Positions 13,506 through 21,605 of a stretch of DNA of 42,950 nt are shown here, piece after piece; position 1 is the first letter of the stretch, and each line of letters begins with the position of its first letter. The notes beneath the pieces are model-generated. The model saw only the letters and a program-made list of their open reading frames with translations, did no database searches and had not been told where the DNA came from. The stretch comes from Zancudomyces culisetae (lineage: Eukaryota > Kickxellomycota > Harpellomycetes > Harpellales > Legeriomycetaceae). The stretch is taken from NCBI GenBank assembly GCA_001969505.1, contig LSSK01001192.1:1-42950 (forward strand), written 5' to 3'. Made by a program: the position numbers and the translations under genes.

Positions 13506-14117
13506 CTATTCGCACCAAGAGTTGTTATCTAACACCTGGCGCTCCTGTAGAGCGCTAAAATCATTTTTTATACCAAATGCCGTTCTGATTTCTTCAACCG
13601 ATTTTGATTTATACAGCGAGGCGATAGAAAAACAAGCCAGATTTACAAGCTGTTCTATATCCAAGTAATTCGCCGCCAAAAGCAAATCAAAAAGCGTGGC
13701 TTGGTCGAGAATTCTAGTAAAACTGAGATCCCACTCACAAAAGCTTATACCAGATTCTGCGCTTCCGATGCTGCTAGAGGTGTTGCCATTGACTATATGA
13801 GCTCCTGAATACTGAAACGTTGAAGAAGGCTGTATTTTGGGAACAATTGGTTCGCTGGTACATTTTCTGGCAGTCGCCGAGGATTGGTGGGAATTGTAGT
13901 GATGAGAGCAATACGCAATAACTTTGTTTAATATCGTGGCTGAAATGTTTGGAAGGGGAATCACCTCACACTCGTGCGATTCGGGGAGTTGTAAAATAAC
14001 ATCCTTGACTGTATTGGAAAATTTCTCCAGCATATTCCTGGGTGCGAGGACTATACATCCCTCTGAAGTTTGTAATTTTAAATTTATATGTGTCGGTTGT
14101 TCATTTATGTGCTCCAT
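13506..14117 (-). CDS. Skp1-like SCF adaptor with a Ser-rich insertion
   Basis: Single exon, 203 residues. Residues 10-75 match the BTB/POZ-like N-terminal half of Skp1 (INLKLQTSEG, then IPLPNISATILNKVIAYCSHH). Residues 128-203 match the C-terminal half that binds F-box proteins (WDLSFTRILDQATLFDLLLA..., EEIRTAFGIKNDFS, ending in WCE). In between, about 50 Ser/Thr-rich residues replace a short loop in animal Skp1; budding yeast Skp1 also has an insertion here. Skp1 links F-box receptors to cullin-1 in SCF ubiquitin ligases. Several normally invariant positions differ, for example LDQA for the usual VDQG, so this may be a diverged paralogue rather than the main Skp1. It shares 106 bases of 3' spacer with proteasome alpha2. 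Confidence 0.85.
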   Translation of the reverse strand: MEHINEQPTHINLKLQTSEGCIVLAPRNMLEKFSNTVKDVILQLPESHECEVIPLPNISATILNKVIAYCSHHYNSHQSSATARKCTSEPIVPKIQPSSTFQYSGAHIVNGNTSSSIGSAESGISFCEWDLSFTRILDQATLFDLLLAANYLDIEQLVNLACFSIASLYKSKSVEEIRTAFGIKNDFSALQERQVLDNNSWCE

Positions 14118-14224
14118 AGTATTTGTGCTGGGTGGAAAGGTAGTCTGGAGAGGTATATTGCAAGATTTCGCCGCTGATAATCGATGTTGGTGTTGCTTTT
14201 ATATCAGTGTTAACTGGATTTATA

Positions 14225-14449
14225 TTAAATGGCTCTGACCCTGCCGAAATGTGATGTGTGATTCGTTTTTTCTTTTTTTTTCGTTGCTACCCAAGTTTTG
14301 CTTGCAAACAAACAGTACCAGAAGTCGAACCAGGCTCCACTAGAGTTGTGTATCAAAAACTTGTAAAACAAAGTAGATAGACAGATAAGAATTGCAAGAG
14401 CGAGAAAATATGTAACCCCACAATATCTAGTTAGTGTGCGTTTAGGCAT
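14225..14449 (-). CDS. Possible single-TM microprotein
   Basis: A 74-codon frame with a basic start (MPKRTLTRY), one clear hydrophobic segment (residues 12-31), then aromatic residues (SSGAWFDFWYCLF) and a Lys-rich tail. It lies between the hexokinase-like and Skp1-like genes on the same strand. I recognise no family. It could be a real small membrane protein, the first exon of something larger (a GTAGCA donor-like site follows the codons for KTW), or chance. Confidence 0.25.
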   Translation of the reverse strand: MPKRTLTRYCGVTYFLALAILICLSTLFYKFLIHNSSGAWFDFWYCLFASKTWVATKKKEKTNHTSHFGRVRAI

Positions 14450-14593
14450 GGATATTTATGGAATTAATTTTTGTGTGAAAGCAAATGTTAAAATTTCCAA
14501 ATGCTAAGATAAAATGCTAAAACGTGAAACAAAGCGGAGCAAATCATAAACTAGAATGAAAAGCGCGGAATAACATGATATATACTGATTGGT

Positions 14594-16252
14594 CTAGGCG
14601 CTTGAGGTCATTAGCGCAACAATAGCTGAACCAAGGATAGACGCATTTTGGACAAATTCAAATACAGCTTTAAATTTTACATTATTGTAAGAAAGTAAAG
14701 AATTTGTGGAAGCAGACAAAAATTGGCTAAATCCAGGAAGGTCGTAGGCGGAACCTTCCACGCCAACAACAACAATGTTTTGATTGGGATCATCAGAGAG
14801 GACAGTTGGCACAAGGCTTTCATGTTTGTTTCTAAACAACAAAACCCCAGCCACCATAGCAGCGCTTAGGCTTGCAGAGCGGATAGAGGTGAGTAAGCAA
14901 ATGTATTTGATGATTAGTAAGTCCAATTGTGTAATATTTACGTGGTCTGGCAATTCAGGAGCTATAATATCAGCAACATCTTCCAAATCTTCAGAATCGT
15001 CGGCTACAATGACAGATATTAGGGCCGTATCAAAAGAATACTCCTCCCTGAAAAATCGCCTAAGGCTCATAAAATCATTCCCTTGATGGCTAAACAAAAG
15101 CTTATGGTCAATTAAATCCACTAAGATGACACGTACGACTTCACCAAGATAAAGCCCTGCAACCATTTTTTCCAAAACCTGCAAGCCAATAGGTGGTGAT
15201 CTTCGATTGATGTCGTTATCATAGTTTGTATATGGCAACACCTCTCTTAAATTATCAAATGCTCCCCACTCAATGTTGATCGCCATCTCATCATCACTGG
15301 CACCACCACTGCTGTTACTGGAATCGTTACCACCAACCCGAGCCCCACTGTTCTTGTCAGGTGGTGTATATTTCGGTATGTCTTTTATTTTTTCCCAGTA
15401 GCTTGCGTTGTTTCCCGTTCCAAAAATCGTGCACATAGCCGTCCTACTATGGAAGTAAGTGCTCGCAACCATTGTGGCCACAGTGTCGTTTAAGAGTGCG
15501 ACTATTTTTACTTTTACACCCCGCTTATCCATTTCACTTTGTGTGAGTTCCACCACATCCCGCTTTCCTTCGATATCTGGAACTGCGAATCCCTTACACC
15601 AAAGTCGTAATATACCTTTATCTATAGCAGTTTGATCTGTTGGAAAAGAAAACGTAAAACCGCATGGAATGCATACATCTTTCTCAATCTGGCCGATGGC
15701 TTTTGTCTCCATGAATTCCTCAACTTGCTCTGCTACCCATTCAAACAGTGTTGCCGTCTTTGCCTCATCTGTTATCTTGTACTTTTCCTGCTTTATTTCG
15801 TACTCATCTTTGAACTGTCCACCATCATGAGCGTTAAATTTTACGTGGCTAATTCTCAAATAAGTGCCACCTAAATCCATAGATAGACATTCTTTACCGA
15901 CAACAGTTTTTGCGTGCGGTCTGCTAGTTACATAGCTCAAAAACATTGACAGCGCATCCTCTCTCCCATCATCACAGTTCCTTCCGGTATTTTCCTCCAA
16001 CCCCCTCTGCATGCTTATGTGAAGTTTTTTGATGATCCTTTGTTGCATATCCAAATCAACCTGTAAGCCCTGTCTTATTTCCTCTATTTTTTCCAAGAGT
16101 CCCCTTCTCGGTCGGTGCTCGGCTATCTTGCTAAACACATTTCTCATGCTTTTTTTAAGGCCTAGTTTTTCGAATTTTTTGTTTTTTTTGCCTACATTCT
16201 GTTCAACGGGCTCGTAACCACTTTCTTTGAAATGCTCAGCGTTTTGTGTCAT
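14594..16252 (-). CDS. Divergent hexokinase-like protein
   Basis: A single exon of 552 residues with full hexokinase architecture. An N-terminal extension rich in Lys/Arg (1-60) comes first. Conserved blocks follow: phosphate loop DLGGTYLR (126-133), GFTFSFPTDQT (198-208), WCKGF (218-222), LLNDTVAT (254-260) with the catalytic Asp D256, GTGNN (278-282), INIEWGAFDN (326-334), EKM (361-363) and VGVEGSAYD (497-504). Hexokinases phosphorylate glucose at C6 using ATP. Several positions differ from the family: Asn to Tyr after DLGGT, Thr to Cys in the TKGF motif, and the C-terminal DGSGxGAA nucleotide motif reads NASILGSA (537-543). A Ser/Gly/Asn-rich insert lies at about 297-321. It may be an enzyme with altered properties or a non-catalytic regulatory hexokinase of the kind known in filamentous fungi. 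Confidence 0.88.
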   Translation of the reverse strand: MTQNAEHFKESGYEPVEQNVGKKNKKFEKLGLKKSMRNVFSKIAEHRPRRGLLEKIEEIRQGLQVDLDMQQRIIKKLHISMQRGLEENTGRNCDDGREDALSMFLSYVTSRPHAKTVVGKECLSMDLGGTYLRISHVKFNAHDGGQFKDEYEIKQEKYKITDEAKTATLFEWVAEQVEEFMETKAIGQIEKDVCIPCGFTFSFPTDQTAIDKGILRLWCKGFAVPDIEGKRDVVELTQSEMDKRGVKVKIVALLNDTVATMVASTYFHSRTAMCTIFGTGNNASYWEKIKDIPKYTPPDKNSGARVGGNDSSNSSGGASDDEMAINIEWGAFDNLREVLPYTNYDNDINRRSPPIGLQVLEKMVAGLYLGEVVRVILVDLIDHKLLFSHQGNDFMSLRRFFREEYSFDTALISVIVADDSEDLEDVADIIAPELPDHVNITQLDLLIIKYICLLTSIRSASLSAAMVAGVLLFRNKHESLVPTVLSDDPNQNIVVVGVEGSAYDLPGFSQFLSASTNSLLSYNNVKFKAVFEFVQNASILGSAIVALMTSSA

Positions 16253-16936
16253 CTTATCCTTATCAAGGTATTATTTTTTATTATATTTCGACTCTAAACA
16301 GATTGTTGAGCTGCCTTTTAAAGCAGTTATTGGCGACGTTAATGTAAAAAACTACCTAGGCACACCTCTTTTCTTTTACATAATAAGGGGTAGGTAAAAA
16401 TAAAGAATGCTGGCTGTGCTGATGGGCATGTGGATGAAAATAAAGATGGTATTGGAAACTACGCTCTCACTTTAAACTGGAATTTCAGTAAATGTATAGA
16501 CTTTTCTACCTTGGGAATAATGGATACTCGTAATGGACCACTAATATCTCACATTAATCAAAACAGCTTTTGGCTGGGTTTTTTTTAGATGTGGAAAAAC
16601 CCGGTTAATATTAGTAACAGAAACTCTAAAGTAGCTTGGTCCATTTGTCGATCAAATCTCTGATGGATTAGAAAAGCACAGTCCGAGAAAATGCAAATTA
16701 GCCTGCTGTGTTTCGGTTTTTATGTAATTAAAGATGGTCTTTTCGAAGACTAGAAGGAGGTGATGGGCGAAAACCGTAAAACAGCGGAGAATAAAAAAAT
16801 GAGGGGGCGCAGAATAATAATGATTGAAATTTTCGCAAGTTCAAAAACTGGAGTTTGTGCGCAGAGTATTTTTGCTCAACTGGTTTTTTGATGCTAGACA
16901 CAGAAAAGAGGAATATTTACTCGTAACGGCTATGGT

Positions 16937-16954
16937 GGGGGGAGGGGGGGGGGG
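16937..16954 (+). repeat. G-tract (G6-A-G11)
   Basis: Eighteen bases, all G except one A, in otherwise AT-rich DNA. A run of this length could stack as a quadruplex, or could simply be slippage-prone. Confidence 0.9.
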
Positions 16955-17523
16955 AATGCACAACTATTTATTTTTTACTTTTGATAATTGGATGTAAATA
17001 GCCAACAGCCAGCGTTTCATTCTAACTTTTGAAACGGAATAAAGAAAATTCATTCAAAAACACTGGCCCTGGTCATCAGAAGTGATCAATTATTGTTTTC
17101 TTCCCAAAAAATATGAACATGCGGGTTGATGTGTATAAACATCGAGCATTTGGCTGGTATCACTTTTTTTACAGATGCATCAACGTAAGATTGATGTAAT
17201 ATTTATTGCTTTTTTTTGCTCTGCATGCTATTAGTTTCTCTAGAATTTCATATACATTCAGTATGAATAACTTGAAGTTGAGCATACGAGACTTTTTACA
17301 CTTACTACTATTTTGGAGTACATGAAGGTTCAAAAAATTAATAAACAGGCACACTAGAAAGTTCGAAATGGGTGATAGTTAGTTATACTATAAATCAGAC
17401 CCATGGTGTTATAGGAAATGAAAATTTACATTTTTAGCCAACTTTGCCCATTGAATAGCTTAGCAAATACGTTTATAACATGATGATTTTGAGAAATGAG
17501 ACAATACAAATTATAAAGGCCAG

Positions 17524-17554
17524 TATAAAAACCTGGGTAAGATGGTATATAAAT
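17524..17554 (+). promoter_or_regulatory. TATA-like sites upstream of the PLC-like gene
   Basis: TATAAAA at 17524-17530 and TATATAAAT at 17546-17554, about 135-165 bases before the start codon at 17689. Placement fits a core promoter, but such words are common in this AT-rich DNA. Confidence 0.35.
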
Positions 17555-17688
17555 GTAATATGTTAAGTACTTTCAAATACAGATAGCACTTAAACTACAT
17601 TTTCCCGCCGATCCCTTTTTGTGCAAAATAAAAAAACGCCTGTGTTATTTCCTGCACTATCCCGAAATATCCAAGACAGGAATCGAAA

Positions 17689-19422
17689 ATGTTGCATATT
17701 TTTCCAGGTACTGGTAACTTCAATAATAACAAAACCACACTACGCTGTCTTGTGGAGGCTGTGATACTGCTATTAGCGAGCACAATAATTTTTACAAGTT
17801 GTAGCAGTAGCAAACCTGCGCTAGCACTATCTGCAATAGATGATGGTACACACGCAGCGGAGGCAGGAAGTGCTCAAATAAAATGCAATGGGTATACCGA
17901 ACTCTGTGAATTAAGGTACAACCAAGTGTCATACCCATGTTCACACAATTCGTTTGCAGTTGGTGCTTATAATATCGGAGCTAACCAAGAGTGCTTAATA
18001 TCAAGGCAGCTTCATGACGGAATCAGAGTATTGGCCTTAGACTTACACGCACCAGTGGGAACTATAAAAAAAAAGAGTTCCAACGGAAAGCTTGTTGTTA
18101 TCAACACTGACGCTAATCCTAACGCCATTGAAAGCGATAGTGGTGATGGTGATGGTGATGGTGATGGTGATGGTGATGGTGATGGTGATGGTGATAATAG
18201 TCAAGACCTGGTAAATATCAAGTTATGCCATACCAGATGCACAATTCTGGATGCTGGCTATTTTACAGATACACTAGTTGCAATCCACCAATTTCTTGAC
18301 ACAAACCCAGGAGAAATAGTTACGATATTATTGGAAAACTTTGACAAGTTTGCATCCAGGCGGATATATAAGGACTTTGTGTACGCAAATCTGGAAAACC
18401 ACATGTACTACATAAACGATACAAGAAACATTCTGACGCCGGATTCGAAATTTGCGTGGCCAAAGCTGCGTGAATTAATCGTGAGTAATAAAAGACTGCT
18501 TGTGTTTTCATCAGATATTGATAGTGACGAATTTGAAAAGTACCCTATGTGAGTTCCAACTAATTATTTATCAAACTCCGTATCTTCGGTGGTAGAAATA
18601 GCTGCTGAATAACAAAAGACAAAATTTAATAGGATAATTCCAATAGGCATTTTTGAGAGATACACCAGCTTTGAAGTGTTTGTGGGTCAAGAATTTACGT
18701 CGGAAACCTATGGTAATGGAAAAGGCTTGATTACACTAAACCATTTTGTATCAAGGCCGCTAAAAATCGGTGGTTTCCATCATGGAGGAATACCGACTAG
18801 AGAATCTGCAGCGCAAGTAAATTCTGAAGAAAACATTCAGAAACATGTAGCACTAATAAAACAAGCAACTAATAGTCCAGATTCCAATAACACTAACACT
18901 AGTACCAAGAGCAAGTATGGCGAGATGACGCATGCTCAACAAGTTAACTTTGTGTGTGTTGATTTTTACAACGTTGGGGATATATTTAAAACAGTTGCTA
19001 AGATAAATGGGGTAGCTTATCAACAGCAGACCAAACACAGGACAGGCAAACGACGAAAAAGACGTGCAGATATTGGCGGTGATGGTAATGTTGTTGACGG
19101 ATGTCTAAATCGCGAGCTAAATAGCCCAGTTGCATATTATCATAGCGGATGTGCTGATATGCGAGCTCGACGTCAACCCCAAAGTGACCGTTGGTATCAG
19201 CGCCATATGTCTCGAAGATTAAATACTCACACAGGGGGTATCATAGATATATTGAACACGGCTATATCACCCTTATTTATTTTTTTTTCGCAATCACACA
19301 TAAACAGTCCACTTGTATACACATACATGTATGTTGCTACTGTGTTCTATCTCCCATTGCTTGTGACAAATATATACAAGGTGGTTTATGAGATATGCGT
19401 AGCGGTTTTTGAACTTTATTAA
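17689..19422 (+). CDS. Secreted/membrane PLC-like phosphodiesterase (PI-PLC X-type TIM barrel)
   Basis: Two exons, 17689-18548 and 18633-19422, with an 84-base GTGAGT...TAG intron; 549 residues. The acceptor at 18632 is chosen because it keeps frame and yields a continuous domain; the later AG at 18646 gives a stop. A hydrophobic segment (20-36) acts as signal peptide or anchor. The PLC-like fold follows: the first catalytic-type His in CSHNSF (H86), the GANQECLISRQLHDGIRVLALD block (about 97-118), the second His in LCHTRC (H181), then FLDTNPGEIVTILLENFD and, in exon 2, FVCVDFYNVGD. These families cleave phosphoinositide or GPI-type phosphodiesters without calcium. A (Gly-Asp)9 run interrupts the domain (152-169). 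A polybasic Kex2-type site (KRRKRR) lies near residue 428, and the last 50 residues are hydrophobic, consistent with a membrane or GPI tail. Confidence 0.85.
18142..18195 (+). repeat. Hexanucleotide microsatellite GGTGAT x9 inside the PLC-like gene
   Basis: Nine perfect GGTGAT units code for (Gly-Asp)9. The unit is a multiple of three, so length changes would keep the reading frame. It lies in a loop between the two catalytic-histidine blocks. Confidence 0.97.
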
Positions 19423-19758
19423 CTTGTTCTGGTTTCTTTTAGAGTCATTTAATGTAATGATAGTTTACCCGTTGGTTTATAGACTGTATTTTGTATGTAA
19501 ATCAGAAAATTGATAGTTGGACTTAGCTTTGACTACAACAGGCCATAAGGTATCTCTTCACCACGTATTAATGTACCTGGGTAGATATAAACAACATTTA
19601 TGGGCATCGAGAGTACCAAAAAAGTAAAATAATGTAAATTTCTAGTAATTCAAGTTAAACAATGTAAAGAGCTATGGGCTAAAAAATAAAGTAATTATTC
19701 AAACTCAATGCTATAAACTTGATGAACTAACCAAACAAACCACGAGTATAAGGGGTGG
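19423..19758. other. Convergent 3' spacer
   Basis: A 336-base tail-to-tail spacer between the PLC-like gene and bL17m. It is AT-rich and carries AATAAA-like words on both strands. Nothing else is seen. Confidence 0.5.
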
Positions 19759-20631
19759 TTAGTTAGTTGGTTGAGTAGAAGCCGATGTAGATAACGACAA
19801 ACCGGATAGATTGTTACATTCCAAATCAACTTGTTCTTGAAGTTGTCCAGCAGTAAGATTGTAGTTTTTGAGGAGCTTGGAAACTTTTACTGCAAAGCGA
19901 TGGTCCCTACGGCGTATGTTTACAGCCTTTTTAAAAGTGAATTTATCCGTTCGTGGAAGGTCGCGTGTAAATGGCGAGCTTCCATCTTCCTGGTTGCTAC
20001 TATCTTCAACTTTTTGAATCGAGGCCAAGATTTGATCCACAATTTTGCTATTTCCGGTTGTGTTCTGCTGTATTTGGGCTGCCGCCAACTTGCGTAGTGT
20101 TAATTTAAAACCAAGATCGGAGTCGGGCATGTCAGTTTTAAGAATTTCGATGACGGCTATCGGAGCACGATCATTATGACGAAATCCGATTTTGTGCATA
20201 CGGGTGTAGCCCCCAGGTCGATCCGCAAAGCGTTTTCCGAGCTGGTCGAAGAGGATAGGCATTGTGGTAGTCGGCTCGAACATCCATTTTGAAACGAGGT
20301 GCCTTGTATGTGGGTTATCTTGTTTTGCAATTGTAATCATCTATTTTTTCATTATTCGTTTACACATTGATACTAAGATCAAGAGCGATCATTCGGAAAA
20401 AGCGATTTTACATTTTATACTGAATTACAACGACTAAAACCACAACCGTGCAGTAGTTCGAAAGCAAAAAAATGTGGGAGGGAGGGGGAATTTACTTACT
20501 CGTTCAACGTGACGTCGGACTTCTTTGGCTTTTGCGACTGTGGTTTCTATGCGGCCATGTTTGATCAATGAGGTGGTAAGATTGCGCAGTAATGCGCGAC
20601 GATGATCCATCGAACTAGTAAAGGAAGGCAT
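19759..20631 (-). CDS. MRPL8: Mitochondrial large ribosomal subunit protein bL17m
   Basis: Two exons, 20631-20500 and 20340-19759, joined in phase 0 across a 159-base intron (GTAAGT...TAG); 237 residues. It matches bacterial L17 end to end over the core: [34 protein letters not shown], then [18 protein letters not shown] and [15 protein letters not shown]. It adds a C-terminal extension of about 100 residues that is typical of mitochondrial versions. bL17 sits near the exit tunnel of the large subunit. The start at 20631 gives a short leader ([12 protein letters not shown]) lacking the conserved RKLxR block found before this point in relatives. An undetected 5' exon is therefore possible, but I found no phase-compatible one. 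Confidence 0.92.
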
Positions 20632-21605
20632 TTTGGTGATGAGGATTTTTTTTCTGTTCTAGTACAGCTCCTTGGACCACGTGAAAGTTTTGTTAAAATG
20701 TAGAATCTGTTTTTGATATCGTTTGTATCTGTGTTGTATTGTATTGTATTGAAATATAGGAACTGGAAAATCAACTTTGATGAGCAAAAGTGTCTCAGCT
20801 ATAGGTTGAATTTCGTTGGTTAACTTCAGGCAGAAAAATCAAATCACAATCAAAAAAAAAAGATATGGATAAAATTTTTTTATTTGGTCGAAAAGCCCCA
20901 GAGCTCAGATTTGCGTGAACAGGAGCAAAGTTTGGTCACTGGATGAGTACAGGAATAACTACACATACCTTTTATTGCGGGATATAGTGGTATTGAAAGT
21001 GTGAACTTTTATCCAAGAGAAAGAGTAAGAAGGGGTTGTCAAACCAAGTAAAACGATAAAAAAAGAGAAAACGAGTAATATGCAAAATGGTTGCATCCAA
21101 CAAAATAGGGATGTAAGGCTCTGTAGTATACTCCGGTTTTTTTACTTTTGCCATATCGTTAATGGTAAAATCCCATTATTTAGGTATGAAGGTAAAATAT
21201 GGTCAAGTTTATATAAACTTGAGGAAAAGAAAATCTATAATGAATAGCTAAGTAAGCAAGAATCTCTGAGCTTTTGAAAAGGCCATCATAAATCCATTTA
21301 CCACAAAAAAAAGTAAGAAAGGAAAAAAAATTTTGAAGAGGTGGATTAACGAGCAATTGGGAAATCGAAGTGATTGTTGAGGACAATTGGAATTTGATTG
21401 TTGAATGTAGGCAAACTCCAATGGAAAACAGGATTTAGCATTTACAGATTATAGGGGCATGATGGTTGTTAGCAATAAAGGCAATGAAATAGCTATATTA
21501 ATCTAGGAAATGAAGTTTTTGAAAAAAAAGTAACAAGAAGAGGCATAAAAGTCAGAATGTTTATCTAGTTGGATAATACAAGATATTGGCAAATAGTACT
21601 AAAAA
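20632..21605. other. Divergent intergenic region
   Basis: A head-to-head spacer between bL17m (-) and the Nox-like gene (+). A GTATT pentanucleotide run lies near 20735-20750. A 60-codon frame on the minus strand (20972-21154, starting MAKVKKPEYTTEP) has no recognisable relative, and I do not call it. Confidence 0.45.

Larger units (their letters stand above)
16253..17688. other. Divergent intergenic region
   Basis: A head-to-head spacer between the hexokinase-like (-) and PLC-like (+) genes. It holds a nearly pure G run on the + strand at 16937-16954 and TATA-like sites at 17524 and 17546. No coding frame stands out. Confidence 0.5.

Noticed and set aside
18633-18660. AG at 18646 as the acceptor for PLC exon 2
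   Set aside because: It leads to a stop within three codons; the AG at 18632 keeps frame.
20640-20774. KLSRG-coding stretch upstream of bL17m that resembles the missing RKLxR block
   Set aside because: No donor in this stretch is in a phase compatible with any acceptor before the SSMDHRR codons, and there is no convincing start codon.
20972-21154. 60-codon minus-strand frame starting MAKVKKPEYTTEP
   Set aside because: No family, low-complexity Phe/Leu content, and no supporting splice partner.
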